DNA of 64,000 bases from Liolophura sinensis (GCF_032854445.1 NC_088307.1:6584017-6648016), one strand, 5' to 3'; shown: positions 10,464 to 21,852, counted from the stretch's first letter. Notes: generated from the letters alone by a model not told the origin. Translations and numbers: made by a program.

Positions 10464-10989
10464 AACAACATTTTCTGCAATAAGCTCAAAGTTCTCTTTT
10501 GAATAGTAGTTTCAGCTTGTAGAAACATAAGCAAGTTTATTTTGAAATTTCACCGGCCAATATATTTTCGCTGATACCTGTGTTTTCAGCAGGTCTTAGG
10601 CTAGATGTTGTTCTTAATACATACTACATCAACAAACAAGGGGAGCCACAAGGAGACACAAGGAGACAGGTAGTGATGAGGCTGCAAGTGACGTCCCCTT
10701 GGCCTTGCTGGGCATCCCTCCCAGCTGCCGGCATAGACAGGTCCACATTTTGATGCTCAACCTATGTCAAGATTTTGATGGCCTCTTTCTTACAGGCTGG
10801 GCCAGGCATGCACCAAAGCTTATTGGCCACGGAATGTTTGGGACTGAGCTGCAGCGCTAAACTTTAACATTGTCGCATATTGGGAATATTGAGGATATGG
10901 GGCCATTTTGCTGAACAGCCACAAGTTTCGTCGTACTGATATGAAGAGATTTTAAAAGGTTCTCATGGTGGTTTGGGGGAGGGGGGGGG

Positions 10990-11059
10990 GCGTCGTAGTC
11001 AACATGGTAGAGCGCGCTTTGCATGCAAGCGGTACCGGGATCGATGCGCGGCATTTCCA
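10990..11059 (+). pseudogene. third tRNA-like copy
   Basis: Family consensus. Confidence 0.85.
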
Positions 11060-11247
11060 AACAACTTTTTCTGCAATAAGCTCAAAGTTCACTTTTAGAT
11101 AGTAGTTTCAGGCTTTAGAAAACATAAGAGGGTTTTTTTTAGATTCGCAGGCAAAGCAATATATATATATTTTTTCGCTCATTCCTTTTCTATTAGCAGG
11201 CCTTAGGCTAGAAGGTTGTCCTAAATGTATACTACATACTCCAGCAA

Positions 11248-11320
11248 GGGGAGCTAGCTCAAAAGGTAGAGCGCTCGCTTAGCATGCGAGAGGTACCAGG
11301 ATCGATGCCCGGGTTCGCCA
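11248..11320 (+). pseudogene. tRNA-Ala (AGC) copy, identity lost
   Basis: D loop AAAAGGTA, T stem CCAGG, 3' strand GTTCGCC (G70); sister of the copy at 6796. Confidence 0.75.
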
Positions 11321-11509
11321 AGTAGTACATTGTTTTTGATCCTGTTGCACACCGTTTCAAGAAAGCCTACTCGTCCAAACCATTCACCAATTCTGATGTT
11401 TATAATGACTAAGAAGCCAGGTACATAAGTGTGCAGCACCACATCCTATTTTCCTTAACAGCCACAAGATTCGTCTTACTCATATGGGGATACGTGGAAA
11501 ATTCTTCAT

Positions 11510-11582
11510 GGGGGGCTAGCTCACATGGTAGAGCGCTCGCTTTGCATGCGAGAGGTACCGGGATCGATGCCCGGGCTCTCCA
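11510..11582 (+). tRNA. tRNA-Ala (TGC)
   Basis: Identical to the TGC consensus, though its partner AGC copy at 11248 is degenerate. Confidence 0.94.
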
Positions 11583-12109
11583 AACAACATTTACTGCAAT
11601 AAGCTCAAAGTCCTCTTTTGAATAGTAGTTTCAGCTTGAAGAAACATAAGCAAGTTTATTTTGAAATTTCACCGGCCAATATATTTTCGTTGATACCTGT
11701 GTTTTCAGCAGGTCTTAGGCTAGATGTTGTTCTTAATACATACTACATCAACAAACAAGGGGAGCCACAAGGAGACACAAGGAGACAGGCACTGATGAGG
11801 CTGCGAGTGACGTCCCCTTGGCCTTGCTAGGCATCCCTCCAAGCTGCCGGCATAGACAGGTCCACATTTTGATGCTCAACCTATGTCAAGATTTTTATGG
11901 CCTCTTTCTAACAGGCTGGGCCAGGCATGCACCAAAGCTTATTGGCCACGGAATGTTTGGGACTGAGCTACAGCGCTAAACTTTAACACTGTCGCATATT
12001 GGAAATAATGGGGATATGGGGCCATTTTGCTGAACAGCCACAAGTTTCGTCGTACTGATATGAAGAGATTTTAAAAGGTTCTCATGGTGGTTTGGGGGAG
12101 GGGGGGGGG

Positions 12110-12179
12110 GTGTCGTAGTCAACATGGTAGAGCGCGCTTTGCATGCAAGCGGTACCGGGATCGATGCGCGGCATTTCCA
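12110..12179 (+). pseudogene. third tRNA-like copy
   Basis: 5' end GTGTCGTAG; sister of 6536. Confidence 0.85.
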
Positions 12180-12369
12180 AACAACTTTTACTGCAATGAG
12201 CTCAAAGTTCACTTTTAGATAGTAGTTTCAGGCTTTAGAAAACATAAGAGGGTTTTATTTTTAGATTAGCAGGCCAAGCAATATATATATATTTTTTCGC
12301 TGATTCCTTTTCTATTAGCAGGCCTTAGGCTAGAAGGTTGTCCTTAATGTATACTACATACTCCAGCAA

Positions 12370-12442
12370 GGGAAGCTAGCTCAAATTTTAGAGCGCTCGC
12401 TTAGCATGCGAGAGGTACCGGGATCGATGCCCGGGTTCGCCA
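12370..12442 (+). pseudogene. tRNA-Ala (AGC) copy, degenerate
   Basis: GGGAAGC acceptor, TTTTA D loop, G70; sister of the copy at 7797. Confidence 0.75.
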
Positions 12443-12632
12443 AGTAGTACATTGTTTTTGATCGTGTTGCACACCGTTTCAAGAAAGCCTACTCGTCCAA
12501 ACCATTCACCAATTCTGATGTTTATAATGACTAAGAAGCCAGGTACATAAGTGTGCAGCACCACATCCTATTTTCCTTAACAGCCACAAGATTCGTCTTA
12601 CTCATATGGGGATACGTGGAAAATTCTTCATG

Positions 12633-12705
12633 GGGGGGCTAGCTCACATGGTAGAGCGCTCGCTTTGCATGCGAGAGGCACCGGGATCAATGCCCGGGCT
12701 CTCCA
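12633..12705 (+). tRNA. tRNA-Ala (TGC)
   Basis: GGCACC variable loop and ATCAATG T loop; sister of the gene at 8062. Confidence 0.85.
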
Positions 12706-12850
12706 AACAACACTTACTGCAATAAGCTCAAAGTTCTCTTTTGAATAGTAGTTTCAGCTTGTAGAAACATAAGCAAATTTATTTTGAAATTTCACCGGCC
12801 AATATATTTTCGCTGATACCTGTGTTTTCAGCAGGTCTTAGGTTAGATGT

Positions 12851-12942
12851 CATTCACTTGATAACGATGCTAGTATCTGCATCGAAACGTTGTGTTAAAT
12901 AAACCAAGAAGTTGTACATCCATAAGAATGCCTTGTCCAGTG
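12851..12942 (+). mobile_element. 92-bp insert, second copy
   Basis: Same insert and same TAGATGT flanks; one T shorter (TTGTGTTAAAT). Confidence 0.6.
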
Positions 12943-13328
12943 TAGATGTTGTTCTTAATACATACTACATCAACAAACAAGGGGAGCCACAAGGAGACAC
13001 AAGGAGACAGGTAGTGATGAGGCTGCGAGTGACGTCCCCTTGGCCTTGCTAGGCATCCCTCCCAGCTGCCGGCATAGACAGGTCCACATTTTGATGCTCA
13101 ACCTATGTCAAGATTTTTATGGCCTCTTTCTAACAGGCTGGGCCAGGCATGCACCAAAGCTTATTGGCCACGGAATGTTTGGGACCGAGCTACAGCGCAA
13201 AACTTTAACATTGTCGCATATTGGAAATAATCAGGATATGGGGCCATTTTGCTGAACAGCCACAAGTTTCGTCGTACTGATATGAAGAGATTTTAAAAGG
13301 TTCTCATGGTGGTTTGGGGGAGGGGGGG

Positions 13329-13398
13329 GCGTCGTAGTCAACATGGTAGAGCGCGCTTTTCATGCAAGCGGTACCGGGATCGATGCGCGGCATTTCCA
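13329..13398 (+). pseudogene. third tRNA-like copy
   Basis: TTTTCAT variant; sister of 8759. Confidence 0.85.
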
Positions 13399-13586
13399 AA
13401 CAACATTTAATGCAATGAGCTCAAAGTTCACTTTTAGATAGTAGTTTCAGGCTTTAGAAAACATAAGAGGGTTTTTTATTAGATTCGCACGACAAGCAAT
13501 ATATATACATTTTTTTACTCATTCCTTTTATATTAGCGGGCCTTAGGCTAGAAGGTTTCCTTAATGTATACTACATACTCCAGAAA

Positions 13587-13659
13587 AAGGAGCTAGCTCA
13601 AATGGTAGAGCGCTCGCTTAGCATGCGAGAGATACCGGGATCGATGCCCGGGATCTCCA
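13587..13659 (+). pseudogene. tRNA-Ala (AGC) copy, acceptor stem broken
   Basis: AAGGAGC/GATCTCC acceptor; sister of the copy at 9017. Confidence 0.7.
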
Positions 13660-13848
13660 AGTAGTACACTGTTTTTGGTCGTGTTGCACACCGTTTCAAG
13701 AAAGCCTACTCGTCCAAACCATTCACCAATTCTGATGTTTATGATGACTGAGAAGCCAGGTACATAGGTGTGCAGCACCACATCCTATTTTCCTTAACAG
13801 CCACAAGATTCGTCTTAGTCATATGGGGATACGTGGAAAATTCTTCAT

Positions 13849-13921
13849 GGGGGGCTAGCTCACATGGTAGAGCGCTCGCTTTGCATGCGAGAGGTACCGG
13901 GATCGATGCCCGGGCTCTACA
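13849..13921 (+). tRNA. tRNA-Ala (TGC), one acceptor mismatch
   Basis: A71; sister of the gene at 9279. Confidence 0.75.
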
Positions 13922-14436
13922 AACAACATTTACTGCAATAAGCTCAAAGTTCTCTTTTGAATAGTAGTTTCAGCTTGTAGAAACATAAGCAAGTTTATTT
14001 TGAAATTTCACCGGCCAATATATTTTCGCTGATACCTGTGTTTTCAGCAGGTCTTAGGCTAGATGTTGTTCTTAATGCATACTGCATCAACAAACAAAGG
14101 GAGCCACAAGGAGACAGGTAGTGATGAGGCTGCGAGTGACGTCCCCTTGGCCTTGCTAGGCATCCCTCCCAGCTGCCGGCATAGACAGGTCCACATTTTG
14201 ATGCTCAACCTATCTCAAGATTTTTATGGCCTCTTTCTAACAGGCTGGGCCAGGCATGCACCAAAGCTTATTGGCCACGGAATGTTTGGGACTGAGCTAC
14301 AGCGCTAAACTTTAACATTGTCGCATATCGGGAATAATGAGGATATGGGGCCATTTTGCTGAACAGCCACAAGTTTCGTCGTACTGATATGAAGAGATTT
14401 TAAAAGGTTCTCATGGTGGTTTGGGGGAGGGGGGGG

Positions 14437-14506
14437 GCGTCGTAGTCAACATGGTAGAGCGCGCTTTGCATGCAAGCGGTACCGGGATCGATGAGCGGCA
14501 TTTCCA
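14437..14506 (+). pseudogene. third tRNA-like copy
   Basis: GATGAGCGG variant; sister of 9869. Confidence 0.85.
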
Positions 14507-14695
14507 TACAACTTTTCCTGCAATGAGCTCAAAGTTCACTTTTAGATAGTAGTTTCAGGCTTTAGAAAACATAAAAGGGGTTTTTTTTAGATTCGCAGGC
14601 CAAGCAATATATATATATTTTTTCGCTCATTCCTTTTCTATTAGCAGGCCTTAGGCTAGAAGGTTGTCCTTAATGTATACTACATACTCCAGCAA

Positions 14696-14768
14696 GGGGA
14701 GCTAGCTCAAATGGTAGAGCGCTCGCTTAGCATGCGAGAGGTACCGGGATCGATGCCCGGGTTCTCCA
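14696..14768 (+). tRNA. tRNA-Ala (AGC)
   Basis: Identical to the AGC consensus; sister of the gene at 10128. Confidence 0.94.
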
Positions 14769-14958
14769 AGTAGTACATTGTTTTTGATCGTGTTGCACAC
14801 CGTTTCAAGAAAGCCTACTCGTCCAAACCATTCACCAATTCTGATGTTTATGATGACTGAGAAGCCAGGTACATAGGTGTGCAGCACCACATCCTATTTT
14901 CCTTAACAGCCACAAGATTCGTCTTACTCATATGGGGATACGTGGAAAATTCTTCACG

Positions 14959-15031
14959 GGGGGGCTAGCTCACATGGTAGAGCGCTCGCTTTGCATGCGA
15001 GAGGTACCGGGATCGATGCCCGGGCTCTCCA
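14959..15031 (+). tRNA. tRNA-Ala (TGC)
   Basis: Identical to the TGC consensus. Confidence 0.94.
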
Positions 15032-15558
15032 AACAACATTTTCTGCAATAAGCTCAAAGTTCTCTTTTGAATAGTAGTTTCAGCTTGTAGAAACATAAGC
15101 AAGTTTATTTTGAAATTTCACCGGCCAATATATTTTCGCTGATACCTGTGTTTTCAGCAGGTCTTAGGCTAGATGTTGTTCTTAATACATACTACATCAA
15201 CAAACAAGGGGAGCCACAAGGAGACACAAGGAGACAGGTAGTGATGAGGCTGCAAGTGACGTCCCCTTGGCCTTGCTGGGCATCCCTCCCAGCTGCCGGC
15301 ATAGACAGGTCCACATTTTGATGCTCAACCTATGTCAAGATTTTGATGGCCTCTTTCTTACAGGCTGGGCCAGGCATGCACCAAAGCTTATTGGCCACGG
15401 AATGTTTGGGACTGAGCTGCAGCGCTAAACTTTAACATTGTCGCATATTGGGAATATTGAGGATATGGGGCCATTTTGCTGAACAGCCACAAGTTTCGTC
15501 GTACTGATATGAAGAGATTTTAAAAGGTTCTCATGGTGGTTTGGGGGAGGGGGGGGGG

Positions 15559-15628
15559 GCGTCGTAGTCAACATGGTAGAGCGCGCTTTGCATGCAAGCG
15601 GTACCGGGATCGATGCGCGGCATTTCCA
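15559..15628 (+). pseudogene. third tRNA-like copy
   Basis: Family consensus; sister of 10990. Confidence 0.85.
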
Positions 15629-15818
15629 AACAACTTTTTCTGCAATAAGCTCAAAGTTCACTTTTAGATAGTAGTTTCAGGCTTTAGAAAACATAAGAGG
15701 GTTTTATTTTTAGATTCGCAGGCCAAGCAATATATATATATTTTTTCGCTGATTCCTTTTCTATTAGCAGGCCTTAGGCTAGAAGGTTGTCCTTAATGTA
15801 TACTACATACTCCAGCAA

Positions 15819-15891
15819 GGGAAGCTAGCTCAAATTTTAGAGCGCTCGCTTAGCATGCGAGAGGTACCGGGATCGATGCCCGGGTTCGCCA
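15819..15891 (+). pseudogene. tRNA-Ala (AGC) copy, degenerate
   Basis: GGGAAGC acceptor, TTTTA D loop, G70; third sister of the copy at 7797. Confidence 0.75.
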
Positions 15892-16081
15892 AGTAGTACA
15901 TTGTTTTTGATCGTGTTGCACACCGTTTCAAGAAAGCCTACTCGTCCAAACCATTCACCAATTCTGATGTTTATAATGACTAAGAAGCCAGGTACATAAG
16001 TGTGCAGCACCACATCCTATTTTCCTTAACAGCCACAAGATTCGTCTTACTCATATGGGGATACGTGGAAAATTCTTCATG

Positions 16082-16154
16082 GGGGGGCTAGCTCACATGG
16101 TAGAGCGCTCGCTTTGCATGCGAGAGGCACCGGGATCAATGCCCGGGCTCTCCA
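16082..16154 (+). tRNA. tRNA-Ala (TGC)
   Basis: GGCACC and ATCAATG variant; third sister of the gene at 8062. Confidence 0.85.
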
Positions 16155-16299
16155 AACAACACTTACTGCAATAAGCTCAAAGTTCTCTTTTGAATAGTAG
16201 TTTCAGCTTGTAGAAACATAAGCAAATTTATTTTGAAATTTCACCGGCCAATATATTTTCGCTGATACCTGTGTTTTCAGCAGGTCTTAGGTTAGATGT

Positions 16300-16391
16300 C
16301 ATTCACTTGATAACGATGCTAGTATCTGCATCGAAACGTTGTGTTAAATAAACCAAGAAGTTGTACATCCATAAGAATGCCTTGTCCAGTG
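16300..16391 (+). mobile_element. 92-bp insert, third copy
   Basis: Carried by copy 3 of the higher-order repeat. Confidence 0.6.
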
Positions 16392-16777
16392 TAGATGTTG
16401 TTCTTAATACATACTACATCAACAAACAAGGGGAGCCACAAGGAGACACAAGGAGACAGGTAGTGATGAGGCTGCGAGTGACGTCCCCTTGGCCTTGCTA
16501 GGCATCCCTCCCAGCTGCCGGCATAGACAGGTCCACATTTTGATGCTCAACCTATGTCAAGATTTTTATGGCCTCTTTCTAACAGGCTGGGCCAGGCATG
16601 CACCAAAGCTTATTGGCCACGGAATGTTTGGGACCGAGCTACAGCGCAAAACTTTAACATTGTCGCATATTGGAAATAATCAGGATATGGGGCCATTTTG
16701 CTGAACAGCCACAAGTTTCGTCGTACTGATATGAAGAGATTTTAAAAGGTTCTCATGGTGGTTTGGGGGAGGGGGGG

Positions 16778-16847
16778 GCGTCGTAGTCAACATGGTAGAG
16801 CGCGCTTTTCATGCAAGCGGTACCGGGATCGATGCGCGGCATTTCCA
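16778..16847 (+). pseudogene. third tRNA-like copy
   Basis: TTTTCAT variant; third sister of 8759. Confidence 0.85.
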
Positions 16848-17035
16848 AACAACATTTAATGCAATGAGCTCAAAGTTCACTTTTAGATAGTAGTTTCAGG
16901 CTTTAGAAAACATAAGAGGGTTTTTTATTAGATTCGCACGCCAAGCAATATATATACATTTTTTTACTCATTCCTTTTATATTAGCGGGCCTTAGGCTAG
17001 AAGGTTTCCTTAATGTATACTACATACTCCAGAAA

Positions 17036-17108
17036 AAGGAGCTAGCTCAAATGGTAGAGCGCTCGCTTAGCATGCGAGAGATACCGGGATCGATGCCCGG
17101 GATCTCCA
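17036..17108 (+). pseudogene. tRNA-Ala (AGC) copy, acceptor stem broken
   Basis: AAGGAGC/GATCTCC acceptor; third sister of the copy at 9017. Confidence 0.7.
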
Positions 17109-17297
17109 AGTAGTACACTGTTTTTGGTCGTGTTGCACACCGTTTCAAGAAAGCCTACTCGTCCAAACCATTCACCAATTCTGATGTTTATGATGACTGA
17201 GAAGCCAGGTACATAGGTGTGCAGCACCACATCCTATTTTCCTTAACAGCCACAAGATTCGTCTTAGTCATATGGGGATACGTGGAAAATTCTTCAT

Positions 17298-17370
17298 GGG
17301 GGGCTAGCTCACATGGTAGAGCGCTCGCTTTGCATGCGAGAGGTACCGGGATCGATGCCCGGGCTCTACA
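17298..17370 (+). tRNA. tRNA-Ala (TGC), one acceptor mismatch
   Basis: A71; third sister of the gene at 9279. Confidence 0.75.
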
Positions 17371-17889
17371 AACAACATTTACTGCAATAAGCTCAAAGTT
17401 CTCTTTTGAATAGTAGTTTCAGCTTGTAGAAACATAAGCAAGTTTATTTTGAAATTTCACCGGCCAATATATTTTCGCTGATACCTGTGTTTTCAGCAGG
17501 TCTTAGGCTAGATGTTGTTCTTAATGCATACTGCATCAACAAACAAAGGGAGCCACAAGGAGACAGGTAGTGATGAGGCTGCGAGTGACGTCCCCTTGGC
17601 CTTGCTAGGCATCCCTCCCAGCTGCCGGCATAGACAGGTCCACATTTTGATGCTCAACCTATCTCAAGATTTTTATGGCCTCTTTCTAACAGGCTGGGCC
17701 AGGCATGCACCAAAGCTTATTGGCCACGGAATGTTTGGGACTGAGCTACAGCGCTAAACTTTAACATTGTCGCATATCGGGAATAATGAGGATATGGGGC
17801 CATTTTGCTGAACAGCCACAAGTTTCGTCGTACTGATATGAAGAGATTTTAAAAGGTTCTCATGGTGGTTTGGGGGAGGGGGGGGGGGG

Positions 17890-17959
17890 GCGTCGTAGTC
17901 AACATGGTAGAGCGCGCTTTGCATGCAAGCGGTACCGGGATCGATGAGCGGCATTTCCA
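17890..17959 (+). pseudogene. third tRNA-like copy
   Basis: GATGAGCGG variant; third sister of 9869. Confidence 0.85.
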
Positions 17960-18148
17960 TACAACTTTTCCTGCAATGAGCTCAAAGTTCACTTTTAGAT
18001 AGTAGTTTCAGGCTTTAGAAAACATAAAAGGGGTTTTTTTTAGATTCGCAGGCCAAGCAATATATATATATTTTTTCGCTCATTCCTTTTCTATTAGCAG
18101 GCCTTAGGCTAGAAGGTTGTCCTTAATGTATACTACATACTCCAGCAA

Positions 18149-18221
18149 GGGGAGCTAGCTCAAATGGTAGAGCGCTCGCTTAGCATGCGAGAGGTACCGG
18201 GATCGATGCCCGGGTTCTCCA
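18149..18221 (+). tRNA. tRNA-Ala (AGC)
   Basis: Identical to the AGC consensus; third sister of the gene at 10128. Confidence 0.94.
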
Positions 18222-18411
18222 AGTAGTACATTGTTTTTGATCGTGTTGCACACCGTTTCAAGAAAGCCTACTCGTCCAAACCATTCACCAATTCTGATGT
18301 TTATGATGACTGAGAAGCCAGGTACATAGGTGTGCAGCACCACATCCTATTTTCCTTAACAGCCACAAGATTCGTCTTACTCATATGGGGATACGTGGAA
18401 AATTCTTCACG

Positions 18412-18484
18412 GGGGGGCTAGCTCACATGGTAGAGCGCTCGCTTTGCATGCGAGAGGTACCGGGATCGATGCCCGGGCTCTCCA
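18412..18484 (+). tRNA. tRNA-Ala (TGC)
   Basis: Identical to the TGC consensus. Confidence 0.94.
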
Positions 18485-19008
18485 AACAACATTTTCTGCA
18501 ATAAGCTCAAAGTTCTCTTTTGAATAGTAGTTTCAGCTTGTAGAAACATAAGCAAGTTTATTTTGAAATTTCACCGGCCAATATATTTTCGCTGATACCT
18601 GTGTTTTCAGCAGGTCTTAGGCTAGATGTTGTTCTTAATACATACTACATCAACAAACAAGGGGAGCCACAAGGAGACACAAGGAGACAGGTAGTGATGA
18701 GGCTGCAAGTGACGTCCCCTTGGCCTTGCTGGGCATCCCTCCCAGCTGCCGGCATAGACAGGTCGACATTTTGATGCTCAACCTATGTCAAGATTTTGAT
18801 GGCCTCTTTCTTACAGGCTGGGCCAGGCATGCACCAAAGCTTATTGGCCACGGAATGTTTGGGACTGAGCTGCAGCGCTAAACTTTAACATTGTCGCATA
18901 TTGGGAATATTGAGGATATGGGGCCATTTTGCTGAACAGCCACAAGTTTCGTCGTACTGATATGAAGAGATTTTAAAAGGTTCTCATGGTGGTTTGGGGG
19001 AGGGGGGG

Positions 19009-19078
19009 GCGGCGTAGTCAACATGGTAGAGCGCGCTTTGCATGCAAGCGGTACCGGGATCGATGCGCGGCATTTCCA
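19009..19078 (+). pseudogene. third tRNA-like copy
   Basis: 5' end GCGGCGTAG. Confidence 0.85.
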
Positions 19079-19266
19079 AACAACTTTTTCTGCAATAAGC
19101 TCAAAGTTCACTTTTAGATAGTAGTTTCAGGCTTTAGAAAACATAAGAGGGTTTTTTTTAGATTCGCAGGCAAAGCAATATATATATATTTTTTCGCTCA
19201 TTCCTTTTCTATTAGCAGGCCTTAGGCTAGAAGGTTGTCCTAAATGTATACTACATACTCCAGCAA

Positions 19267-19339
19267 GGGGAGCTAGCTCAAATGGTAGAGCGCTCGCTTA
19301 GCATGCGAGAGGTACCAGGATCGATGCCCGGGTTCGCCA
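19267..19339 (+). pseudogene. tRNA-Ala (AGC) copy, identity lost
   Basis: Acceptor 5' strand and D arm are consensus, but the T stem is CCAGG and the 3' strand GTTCGCC (G70). Confidence 0.7.
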
Positions 19340-19544
19340 AGTAGTACATTGTTTTTGATCGTGTTGCACACCGTTTCAAGAAAGCCTACTCGTCCAAACC
19401 ATTCACCAATTCTGATGTTTATAATGACTAAGAAGCCAGGTACATAAGTGTGCAGCACGACATCCTATTTTCCTTAACAGCCACAAGATTCGTCTTACTC
19501 ATATGGGGATACGTGGAAAATTCTTCATGGGGGGGGGGGGTGCG

Positions 19545-19617
19545 GGGGTGCTAGCTCACATGGTAGAGCGCTCGCTTTGCATGCGAGAGGTACCGGGATC
19601 GATGCCCGGGCTCTCCA
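19545..19617 (+). tRNA. tRNA-Ala (TGC), one acceptor mismatch
   Basis: Acceptor GGGGTGC (T5 facing T68) after an expanded G-rich tract at 19529-19548; the rest is consensus. Confidence 0.75.
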
Positions 19618-20140
19618 AACAACATTTACTGCAATAAGCTCAAAGTTCTCTTTTGAATAGTAGTTTCAGCTTGTAGAAACATAAGCAAATTTATTTTGAA
19701 ATTTCACCGGCCAATACATTTTCGCTGATACCTGTGTTTTCAGCAGGTCTTAGTCTAGATGTTGTTCTTAATACATACTACATCAAAAAATAAGGGGAGC
19801 CACAAGGAGACACAAGGAGACAGGTAGTGATGAGGCTGCGAGTGACGTCCCCTTGGCCTTGCTAGGCATCCCTCACAGCTGCCGGCATAGACAGGTCCAC
19901 ATTTTGATGCTCAACCTATGTCAAGATTTTTATGGCCTCTTTCTAACAGGCTGGGCCAGGCATGCACCAAAGCTTATTGGCCACGGAATGTTTGGGACTG
20001 AGCTACAGCGCTAAACTTTAACATTGTCACATATCGGGATCAATGAGGATATGGGGCCATTTTGCTGAACAGCCACAAGTTTCGTCGTACTGATATGAAG
20101 AGATTTTAAAAGGTTCTCATGGTGGTTTGGGGGAGGGGGG

Positions 20141-20210
20141 GCGTCGTAGTCAACATGGTAGAGCGCGCTTTGCATGCAAGCGGTACCGGGATCGATGCGC
20201 GGCATTTCCA
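20141..20210 (+). pseudogene. third tRNA-like copy
   Basis: Family consensus. Confidence 0.85.
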
Positions 20211-20398
20211 AACAACTTTTTCTGCAATAAGCTCAAAGTTCACTTTTAGATAGTAGTTTCAGGCTTTAGAAAACATAAGAGAGTTTTTTGTAGATTCGCA
20301 GGCCAAGCAAAATATATACATTTTTTCACTCATTCCTTTTTCTATTAGCAGGCCTTAGGCTAGAAGGTTTCCTTAACGTATACTACATACTCCAGCAA

Positions 20399-20471
20399 GG
20401 GGAGCTAGCTCAAATGGTAGAGCGCTCGCTTAGCATGCGAGAGGTACCGGGATCGATGCCCGGGTTCTCCA
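20399..20471 (+). tRNA. tRNA-Ala (AGC)
   Basis: Identical to the AGC consensus. Confidence 0.94.
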
Positions 20472-20661
20472 AGTAGTACATTGTTTTTGATCGTGTTGCA
20501 CACCGTTTCACGAAAGCCTACTCGTCCAAACCATTCACCAATTCTGATGTTTATAATGACTGAGAAGCCAGGTTCATAAGTGTGCAGCACCACATCCTAT
20601 TTTCCTTAACAGCCACAAGATTCGTCTTAGTCATATGGGGATACGTGGAAAATTCTTCATG

Positions 20662-20734
20662 GGGGGGCTAGCTCACATGGTAGAGCGCTCGCTTTGCATG
20701 CGAGAGGTACCGGGATCGATGCCCGGGCTCTCCA
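20662..20734 (+). tRNA. tRNA-Ala (TGC)
   Basis: Identical to the TGC consensus. Confidence 0.94.
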
Positions 20735-21257
20735 AACAACATTTTCTGCAATAAGCTCAAAGTTCTCTTTTGAATAGTAGTTTCAGCTTGTAGAAACATA
20801 AGCAAGTTTATTTTGAAATTTCACCGGCCAATATATTTTCGCTGATACCTGTGTTTTCAGCAGGTCTTAGGCTAGATGTTGTTCTTAATACATACTACAT
20901 CAACAAACAAGGGGAGCCACAAGGAGACACAAGGAGACAGGTAGTGATGAGACTGCAAGTGACGTCCCCTTGGCCTTGCTAGGCATCTCTCCCAGCTGCC
21001 GGCATAGACAGGTCCACATTTTGATGCTCAACCTATGTCAAGCTTTTTATGGCCTCTTTCTAACAGGCTGGGCCAGGCATGCACCAAAGCTTATTGGTCA
21101 CGGAATGTTTGGGACTGAGCTACAGCGCTAAACTTTAACACTGTCGCATATTGGAAATAATGAGGATATGGGGCCATTTTGCTGAACAGCCACAAGTTTC
21201 GTCGTACTGATATGAAGAGATTTTAAAAGGTTGTCATGGTGGTTTGGGGGAGGGGGG

Positions 21258-21327
21258 GCGTTGTAGTCAACATGGTAGAGCGCGCTTTGCATGCAAGCGG
21301 TACCGGGATCGATGCGCGGCATTTCCA
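21258..21327 (+). pseudogene. third tRNA-like copy
   Basis: 5' end GCGTTGTAG. Confidence 0.85.
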
Positions 21328-21517
21328 AACAACTTTTACTGCAATAAGCTCAAAGTTCACTTTTAGATAGTAGTTTCAGGCTTTAGAAAACATAAGAGGG
21401 TTTTTTGTAGATTCGCAGGCCAAGCAATATATATATATATTTTTTCGCTCATTCCTTTTCTATTAGCAGGCCTTAGGCTAGAAGGTTGTCCTTAATGTGT
21501 ACTACATACTACAGCAA

Positions 21518-21590
21518 GGGGAGCTAGCTCAAATGGTAGAGCGCTCGCTTAGCATGCGAGAGGTACCGGGATCGATGCCCGGGTTCTCCA
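21518..21590 (+). tRNA. tRNA-Ala (AGC)
   Basis: Identical to the AGC consensus; the 5' flank differs slightly (GTGTACTACATACTACAGCAA). Confidence 0.93.
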
Positions 21591-21779
21591 AGTAGTACAT
21601 TGTTTTTGATCGTGTTGCACACCGTTTCAAGAAAGCCTACTCGTCCAAACCATTCACCAATTCTGATGTTTATAATGACTGAGAAGCCAGGTTCATAAGT
21701 GTGCAGCACGACATCCTATTTTCCTTAACCGCCACAAGATTCGTCTTAGTCATATGGGGATACGTAGAAAATTCTTCAT

Positions 21780-21852
21780 GGGTTGCTAGCTCACATGGCA
21801 GAGCGCTCGCTATGCATGCGAGAGGTACCGGGATCGATGCCCGGGCTCTCCA
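21780..21852 (+). pseudogene. tRNA-Ala (TGC) copy without U33
   Basis: Acceptor GGGTTGC is poorly matched, D loop ACATGGCA, and the anticodon loop reads TATGCAT, replacing the near-universal U33 by A. Confidence 0.7.

Larger units (their letters stand above)
6796..11247 (+). repeat. higher-order repeat, copy 1 (four units)
   Basis: Four successive units carry private marks in fixed order: an AGC gene with AAAAGGTA in the D loop and GTTCGCC 3' arm (6796), one starting GGGAAGC (7797) whose unit has the 93-bp insert, one starting AAGGAGC (9017), and a consensus one (10128). The same series recurs at 11248. In this copy the first unit has lost the TGC anticodon arm and most of the segment before its third tRNA-like copy. 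Confidence 0.85.
11248..15818 (+). repeat. higher-order repeat, copy 2 (four units)
   Basis: Same four marked units as at 6796 (AGC genes at 11248, 12370, 13587, 14696), almost base for base. The offset from copy 1 is about 4.57 kb for the last three units. Near identity over more than 3 kb implies a recent block duplication. Confidence 0.85.
15819..19266 (+). repeat. higher-order repeat, copy 3 (three units)
   Basis: AGC genes at 15819, 17036 and 18149 repeat the last three units of the series at an offset of about 3.45 kb. The first unit type is missing. At 15701-15715 the end of the previous consensus unit carries the GTTTTATTTTTAG tract that elsewhere (12252) belongs to the missing type, which places a crossover just before this block. 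Confidence 0.8.

Noticed and set aside
7260-17757. Forward frames beginning MLFLIHT or MLFLMHT in the long spacer
   Set aside because: Disrupted in most units by indels in the GGAGACACAAGG repeat; no family resemblance.
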